Below, one piece after another: positions 58,468-64,000 of a DNA stretch of 64,000 bases. Positions within the stretch are counted from its first letter, which is position 1. Each line of letters opens with the position of its first letter. Both the position numbers and the translations under genes were made by a program. This stretch comes from Inonotus obliquus. Its lineage: Eukaryota > Basidiomycota > Agaricomycetes > Hymenochaetales > Hymenochaetaceae. Under the pieces are notes generated by a model. That model saw only the letters and a program-made list of their open reading frames with translations, searched no databases and was not told where the DNA came from. The DNA lies in NCBI GenBank assembly GCA_032164295.1, contig JAJHTX010000001.1:4216001-4280000 (forward strand), in the 5' to 3' direction.

Positions 58468-59261
58468 AGGGAAAATTCAGCGAGTCGGTGATCTTTATTA
58501 TTCTTCCATGATATTCTTGTTTCCTATTTTTCCTATTTCTTTTTCTTTACCCCCGAGTTTGGTTTTCTACGCATGATTAACAAACAATGTGTCATGTCAT
58601 ACTGAAAAATGCCCTAAACGGCGCGTACTATTATGAGATATTGAGGCGCGCAATAAAATCTGTGCTCGTTCACTCATACAGTCGGGGGAGGAGACTTTAT
58701 ATTTCATGTACCTGTAAAGAGTTCAACGGAAAGACAGGAAGAACGAGAACACATGCGCAGAGCCCTCAGTCATGGGGTAAGAGATTGAGGTAGCATGAAC
58801 TACGGAACAGACTTTTATATACGGGACGAGAAAGAAAACTACCGTGTGATCACCAAATATACCCATCAACTTCCAAAACTTGGCATTAATATTCTCTGCT
58901 GCATAACATGACTCAAGAGGTGTGAGTGATGTTCCTTTGTTTAGTCATTACCCGCTGTGTTCGCAAATTTGCAATCTTCATAAGCTTGTGAGATAAGAAA
59001 TATTAGTCCAAAAAGGACAACATGTTGCAAGGAAGATGACGCGATATATCATCAATCCCGGTACCATTACATTACAGTGTGTTCCATCACAAGACACACT
59101 GGAACAGGTAAGTCTTGGGATTCTACATAGGGCTGGACCAGCGCGCAAGAAAAGTTGAGCGCTTGATTCAAACTTATCTTCCTACAATATAAAGGCAGGC
59201 AAGTTTCGCTCTATCAAATGCCAACAAACATTCAGCAAACCCTCTGAACTTCAAAGTCGCG
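58468..59261. other. Intergenic; contains copy 2 of the hairpin repeat
   Basis: It holds the repeat at 58740-58870. From 58870 to 59261 I see a promoter-like region with 'caatataaaggcag' (59185-59198) about 70 bases before the next start codon. Confidence 0.5.
58740..58870 (+). repeat. Dispersed hairpin-bearing repeat, copy 2
   Basis: It resembles 1-140. The hairpin CCTCAGTC (58766) with GATTGAGG (58785) pairs over eight bases with one G-T wobble, and 'actacgga', 'atatacg' and 'gatcaccaaa' follow in the same order as in copy 1. Confidence 0.4.
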
Positions 59262-59794
59262 ATGGCATCTTCACCGAAAGAAATACAAGGTCCAATTGTG
59301 ATTACTGGTCGGGTGAGTCCAACTCTTTGCCGTCGCGTCGCCCTTCAGAAGGTCTGCATGCACAAGCTAACTCTTGTCAAGATCGAAGCGCAGCCAGGGA
59401 AAGCCGACGAACTAGCACAGGTGCTCGCCAACCTGAAGGCACGCGCAGAGTCGAAGGAAGAGCCCGGAACACTCAATTACAGTATAGTCCGCTTTGGTGA
59501 CTTTTTCTCGATCTGGGAAGTATATGCGAATATCGAGGCCCTCGGAGCGTATGCATCTTCGCTTACTCATTTCCGTCGTCCTTGATAATAACTGGTGTAT
59601 GGGAAATAGGCATACTGAAGGCAACCCGCTCTTTAAGGAGTTCGTGAAGGTTCAAGGTGAACTGATGAAAGTAAGCAAGAAAGTGATTTTTATATCCGTG
59701 AATAATTTAACCAAGAATTGTTGCCTTTTTGTAGCCAGGGGAGCCCGATTTCTGGCCTGCAAAGTCCCTTCCAGAGGCAACGGTCCAATTCTGA
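59262..59794 (+). CDS. Small antibiotic-biosynthesis-monooxygenase (ABM) domain protein
   Basis: ABM-fold proteins are small dimeric alpha/beta barrels, some of which oxidise quinone-like substrates without cofactors. Four exons give about 105 residues: MASSPKEIQGPIVITGR, then IEAQPGKADELAQVLANLKA and RAESKEEPGTLNYSIVRFGD with FFSIWEVYANIEALGA (59382-59551), then EGNPLFKEFVKVQGELMK, then PGEPDFWPAKSLPEATVQF ending at 59794. The order (a metabolic-type beta strand, EPGTL, WEVY, a FKEF helix) is that of the family. It could equally be a stress-responsive dimeric alpha/beta-barrel protein. The substrate cannot be told. Confidence 0.82.
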
Positions 59795-60388
59795 TATAAC
59801 GAACTGCTGGATAGCTAGAAGATGCATACGTTGTTGTCGCGATTGAATAAACCCAAGAATGTTGAAGTGTTACGTAGTTGATAATCGATATCCTCAGCGA
59901 AAGTACTGTCCCAAGAGATCCTTGTATCTGATGGTAAAAGGCGCCCGAGTTTGAAAAGCGATTCGGAAGCTATCGGTACTCGAAGTACATGGTCCCTCGG
60001 TCCCTCATAGAACCGAACGTTCAATTTAGGCCTAAACATCGAGCATCCTTTTGTCGACTGTATAATAAGTATAACAAAGCAATGATATACATTATCGATG
60101 GACTAACCTAAGGTTTTTCCACCACATAACCTATATATACATTGTCGTCGGTGAAACATTCACTGAATATGCCGATGAAAAAACGATAATTGACTCGCGT
60201 GGCCAAGATGCCCCCAAGAGACAGAGCTGACGCGAATATAATGATAGTCGTGACCCTAAGGCGGCTACAGATGCCTTGCTTTGGCGTCCAGTGTCAGATC
60301 AGGTAAAGCATTAATATTATGTGAACGGGGATTCTGTATCGTATCGTCGCTTTTGCAACAAGCATGACTGGCCACACAGGATACTCAG
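59795..60388. other. Intergenic between convergent genes
   Basis: No gene is supported. It holds the 3' ends of the ABM protein gene (+) and the helicase gene (-). Confidence 0.4.
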
Positions 60389-62402
60389 TTACCTGGTTAG
60401 AGCACGAGCTTTTCGTTTCAGATCTTTATCCATATCTGATCCGCGACCCTTCAGCTTTCCAAACACTACTACCTTGCCCGATTGTCCAGCTCTTCCTGAG
60501 CGCCCAGCCCGATGCAAAAAATCGATCATATTGCGCGGAGAATCAGCGATGAAAATATGCTGAACGGAAGGTGAGAAGTCCAGACCACGAGATAGGAGAG
60601 AGGTCGTGATAAGCACGAGTGGCGCATTTTTATCAGAACTTGAAGCATTGGGATGGGAGGATAAGGCTGAATCTTTTAGAAAGCCAGCAAGGTGTCGATT
60701 CGACCCTCGAGCACGCGATGGCGCGCCACTTGTCAGCGTAACGTTTGAAATGTCATGTTCAGTGAGATATTTGCCGAGTGCCTCGACTCTGGTTGACCGG
60801 TTGCAGAAGATGAGCACTCGCGAGCGCTGAACACGGCCCGTTGCTTTATCCGGACCTCTAAGAGCATCCTCGGCCCATACGCGACGCAGACGTTTTTCGA
60901 TATCCGCATCTCGATTCCCGCCTGTCCAGCCTACGTGCTCCATATGAAGCGTTTCGGGGAGCCTATGCAAGTGTGGTGATGCGAGTCGCGTAAGCGTAGG
61001 GTGGTGCGTGCTTAGATACGTCGAAAGCGAGGTTGGAATAGTTGCTGACGTGAGAATGAGGTGGAAAGGGTACTTGATAGGCTGCGAGGAAGGCGAAATA
61101 GGATGACCACGAGCAGAGCTTATGTCAGAGAGCAGATTGAGTAAAATGTCTTTAAAGTCCGGGTCTGGTAAGAAAATAGGGGAGGAAGAGAGAAATACGA
61201 TCAGTCTTGGTAAATAAGAAGGACAACAAGTCTTACCGAAGAGAACATCCGTTTCGTCAACGACGACACATTCGATTCTCTCTAATCCCATTTCTGGCTT
61301 TCCGGGCCTAAACTTCTTTCCATCCCTCTCAGCTTCCTCCGTACCAACTTTGTCCCAGCCCCATCCGCGAACCATCTCAAGCGCTTTCACAGGAGTGCTC
61401 ACGAGTAAATCCACAGGTCGATGTACACCAGACTGTTCCTTCGTGTCATCACTCTCTATCAACAGCTTGGCCTCGAGAGCTTCAACCAACTGCTTCATAC
61501 TCCGCGCAGTTCCTGTACCGGCTAGTTTGTCATCGGACGTACTCCGGACATTTGCGCGTGATGCACAGAGAACGCGAAGCTTTGCATAGTGTATGAGAGA
61601 CTTCGCGAAACTGGATAGCTGACGAGTCAGCTCATGCGTCGGAGCGAGAACGAGTGCTCTGGGATTGATGTGTAGACGCGACGGTGGGTCTGTTGTCGTT
61701 CCCTCAGTCCGCTTGAGGTATTGGATAAGAGGAAGGAGATATGCGAAGGACTTCCCCGATCCAGTTTCGGAGGCAAGGAGGAATTCCTGCCAGTTCTCGG
61801 CGCCCTTCATGGACATCAGGTGTTTCAACGCAAGACCTTGAATTGGAGTCGGCTTTGCATTTTGTCCAATGACGTCAATCATAGACTGGACAAGTGAAGG
61901 CAATAAGGGAGGAGATGAGAATGTGTCTGGGAGCCTCTTCATTACTGAAGGTGTCGAGCGATCAAACTCTTCGTCGAGTAAGGCCTCAATCGCAACCTTG
62001 TGTTGTGCGGCAGTAGCAGGATTGGGAGCCTGGTATAATATCAGTTCTGGTATCGGTCAACCTACAAATATAAGTTGTATCGTACCTCAGCCTTTGGTCG
62101 TGTCGTTTTGGAGGTTGTTTTCGCTACCTCATACTTTGCGCCTTTGCCCTCGGGTCGAAGATCTTTAACAAGTCGTGTTCTTGCTGTTGATTCTGGGTGA
62201 AGTCAGCATCTTTTCAGAACGAATGCACGGTATACGCACTGAACTGTGTTTTCGTGTTTCCTTTGGAACCACTGCTGCCCTTCGTCCGCCCACGCTTTGT
62301 CTTGAGCGCGGACGCAGAGACCGCCGAAGAATGAAAACCAGAGATCGCTCCAAGTCGACATAGAGAACACGTCGTCCCTTGTGAGGCAAGTAACCTCAGC
62401 AT
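60389..62402 (-). CDS. Mitochondrial-type DEAD-box RNA helicase (MRH4-like)
   Basis: DEAD-box helicases remodel RNA with ATP; Mrh4 acts in assembly of the mitochondrial large ribosomal subunit. The start at 62402 gives MLRLLASQGTTCSLCRLGAI SGFHSSA, a presequence-like Arg/Ser/Ala leader. Introns follow near 62230, 62085 and 61235. Motifs: PTPIQGLALKHL (Q motif), ASETGSGKSFAYLLP (Walker A), VLAPTHELTRQL (Ia), VVDETDVLF (motif II with DETD rather than DEAD), LILTSATIP (III), VLIFCNRSTRVEALGKYL (IV), TTSLLSRGLDFSPSVQHIFI (V) and HRAGRSGRAGQSG (VI). The C-terminus is short and basic. It diverges from LSM6 across 118 bases. Confidence 0.88.
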
Positions 62403-62521
62403 CTACGGTTATAGCTGGACAAGGTGGCAAACGGAGCAAAAGTTCTCGATGGTGTCACGTGCACACGGATTTGCCCAACAAGCAAGCAGGCCAATTCTTC
62501 CCTCCATCTCCATTAACTGCC
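62403..62521. promoter_or_regulatory. Short bidirectional promoter between helicase and LSM6 genes
   Basis: Only about 119 bases separate the two divergent start codons, so both genes must share control sequence here. No specific factor site is claimed. Confidence 0.5.
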
Positions 62522-62931
62522 ATGGCCGACGCGTCGACACCGCCCGCAGAGCCATCGGAGCCAGCACCAGAAGCACCGGCACCTCCTGTCGCATCCCCGT
62601 CGAGTTTTCTAAAACATATTCTTCGCAAGCGTGTCGTCGTGCGCCTCACTTCTGGTGTTGATTACCGTGGTACGCCGCGTCAAATCCGCTGAGAAAGTGT
62701 TCAAGCATCTGACAATGAATCATGCAGGTGTGTTGTCGTGCCTAGACGGATTCATGAACATTGCCCTCGAGCAGACGGAGGAATACGTAAAGGGACGAAT
62801 GACAAACAAGTATGGAGATGCGTTTGTTAGAGGCAATAACGGTGCGTGACTCGGTTCATTTCGTCAGTCACAACCATCCCTGATGAGTATTGCTTGAAGT
62901 GCTGTATATTTCTGTCGAAGAGTCGTCATGA
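62522..62931 (+). CDS. LSM6: U6 snRNA-associated Sm-like protein LSm6
   Basis: LSm6 is one of seven Sm-fold proteins that form the Lsm1-7 (mRNA decay) and Lsm2-8 (U6 snRNA) rings. Three exons: 62522-62671, 62731-62841 and 62901-62931. The first starts MADASTPPAEPSEPAPEAPA, a Pro/Ala-rich extension, then SFLKHILRKRVVVRLTSGVD. The Sm core continues YRGVLSCLDGFMNIALEQTE, then EYVKGRMTNKYGDAFVRGNN and VLYISVEESS. The GVDYRG, CLDGFMN and FVRGNNVLYIS motifs are diagnostic of LSm6. The Pro/Ala N-terminal extension is longer than in yeast. Intact. Confidence 0.93.
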
Positions 62932-63170
62932 TTGACAATCACGTATATTTCGCATGTTGTTCTAATATGGATCCGTAACCGAATGATCTTCAACCGAACT
63001 TTTTCATTGATTTGCAACTGTTTCCCATTCTCAGAACGAAAGTTTTATACAAGACAATATGTTTATTCGCAGCCCACGTAAGGACTGTTTGGTGCGTATA
63101 AACTCAAGAAAATCATATACACATGGGAACTTTTGTACTCCGATTATAATTCGTTCATGGCTTGTTCATT
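62932..63170. other. Short spacer
   Basis: Convergent 3' ends; nothing else seen. Confidence 0.4.
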
Positions 63171-64000
63171 TCATGCTGGGATCGGAACTTCGGCCTGGGG
63201 AGTCAGCCTGACTGCATGCCTTCTGGATTCATCCGGGTAGTCATCAGTCGCGGAGTGCACCGTAACACGATTGTCCTGGATGGAGTAAATTAGTGAGTTT
63301 CGTTCTCGGACAACACCAGCATCAGATAACTTACCCAGACGACGACAGTTCCAGGCTCATAGGGTGCGCGAACTTGGAAGTCGGAGCCCTTCTCGATATG
63401 GTCGAAGAGGAACTTGAGGAGCCATTCCGACTCTTCCTGCTTGAACCCGACGATGCGACGAGTGAAGCCCTTGTTGATGTAGAGCGCCTTCTCACCTGTC
63501 ACGGGGTGCTGACGGACGAGAGGGTGTTCCGACTCAACAGGTTCACGACGTACTGGTCCTCCGCGGTTGCGAGAGTATTCAGCTTGCTCCACCGCAGAGT
63601 GAACAGCGCGCAAACCCTCAAGACGCTTTTGAAATTCCGGAGAGAGACGCTTGTAGGCTTCAACCTGGGAGAGGAAGAGAGTATCGCCGCCGTTGTTCTC
63701 CGGAATTTCGAGGATCCAGAAAAGAGTTGTCCCTGGAGGCTGCTTCTCGTATGACTGAATAGTGGTTGGGCATTAGTCAGTAGAGAAGGCGAATGGCGAG
63801 ACTTTCCGCGTGACCTACAACATCCGAGTGCCAACTAGTCTTGCTGGCACGGTTCCCACCTCTGTATTCCCTGAAGCGGTTATGGTTGGCATCGCGGTAC
63901 ACTGGAAACAACCTTCGTTTAGTATTCTCCGTATACTCAACTCCAAAGAAAGGGCTTACCGACGTGGAACTCCGGAAAACCTTTAGCATTGCCAGACGTG
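63171..64000 (-). CDS. TauD/TfdA-type 2-oxoglutarate dioxygenase, 5' end outside window
   Basis: TauD-family Fe(II)/2-oxoglutarate enzymes release sulfite from taurine or other sulfonates or oxidise related acids. Reading from the edge: GFPEFHV..., YRDANHNRFREYRGGNRASK, the iron-binding HxD in TSWHSDV (63830), YEKQPPGTTLFWILEIPENN, GGDTLFLSQVEAYKRLSPEF, then YINKGFTRRIVGFKQEES, FQVRAPYEPGTVVVW, and after an intron (63331-63275) DNRVTVHSATDDYP with the distal His, ending VPIPA at 63171. This text resembles fungal sulfonate/alpha-ketoglutarate dioxygenases (Jlp1 type). Introns are short. The N-terminal quarter is beyond 64000. Confidence 0.88.

Overview
The window looks like nuclear DNA of a mushroom-forming basidiomycete (Agaricomycetes). 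Genes carry many 50-60 bp GT-AG introns. The gene set is fungal: GMC oxidoreductase, GH31 glucosidase, F-box proteins, CmcJ/AsaB-type oxygenase and a Brc1/Rtt107-like BRCT protein. The first two thirds are full of transposable elements; the last third (46.4-64 kb) is ordinary gene-dense chromosome. Species was not determined.

Left part (1-21.4 kb) is a tandem duplication of a GMC oxidoreductase gene plus an F-box gene on the opposite strand. Unit 1 has an intact five-exon GMC gene (801-2894) and a frameshifted F-box gene (11838-13254). Unit 2 has a 5'-truncated, stop-containing GMC pseudogene (17343-18633) and a broken F-box gene (19401-20836). A short F-box-like fragment recurs near 190, 16545 and 21060 and marks the unit edges. 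About 8 kb separates the genes of unit 1 that is absent in unit 2. It contains a decayed ribosomal protein uL2 pseudogene split in two by a non-LTR retrotransposon (LINE-1, 5671-10496, poly-A tail, 12-14 bp target duplication). A pogo-like DNA transposon with an apparently intact spliced transposase (13407-16528) and a related MITE (16590-17265) sit between the units.

Middle (21.4-37.3 kb): a secreted Asp-rich, probably GPI-anchored protein, a hAT element with a perfect 8 bp target duplication (23302-25318), a GH31 alpha-glucosidase, a dienoyl-CoA isomerase-like protein, a tandem pair of multi-pass membrane proteins on the minus strand, a tiny two-exon ORF, and a CmcJ/AsaB-like oxygenase.

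37.3-46.3 kb is a second, nearly complete but mutated non-LTR retrotransposon (LINE-2, minus strand: gag-like ORF1, then endonuclease, reverse transcriptase and zinc knuckle).

The most unusual feature is a family of non-coding, GGTACC-rich elements of 1.3-1.7 kb. Three copies occur here (A 7254-8585, B 43796-45152, C 40068-41767), and every one lies inside a LINE reading frame. Removing A or B together with one 4-base flanking duplication restores the host reading frame exactly.

Right part (46.4-64 kb): tRNase Z, an orphan Ser-rich protein, the Brc1-like BRCT protein, a tRNA-Gly(UCC), an aldehyde dehydrogenase, an antibiotic-biosynthesis-monooxygenase-domain protein, a mitochondrial-type DEAD-box helicase divergent from LSM6, and a TauD-type dioxygenase running off the window end.
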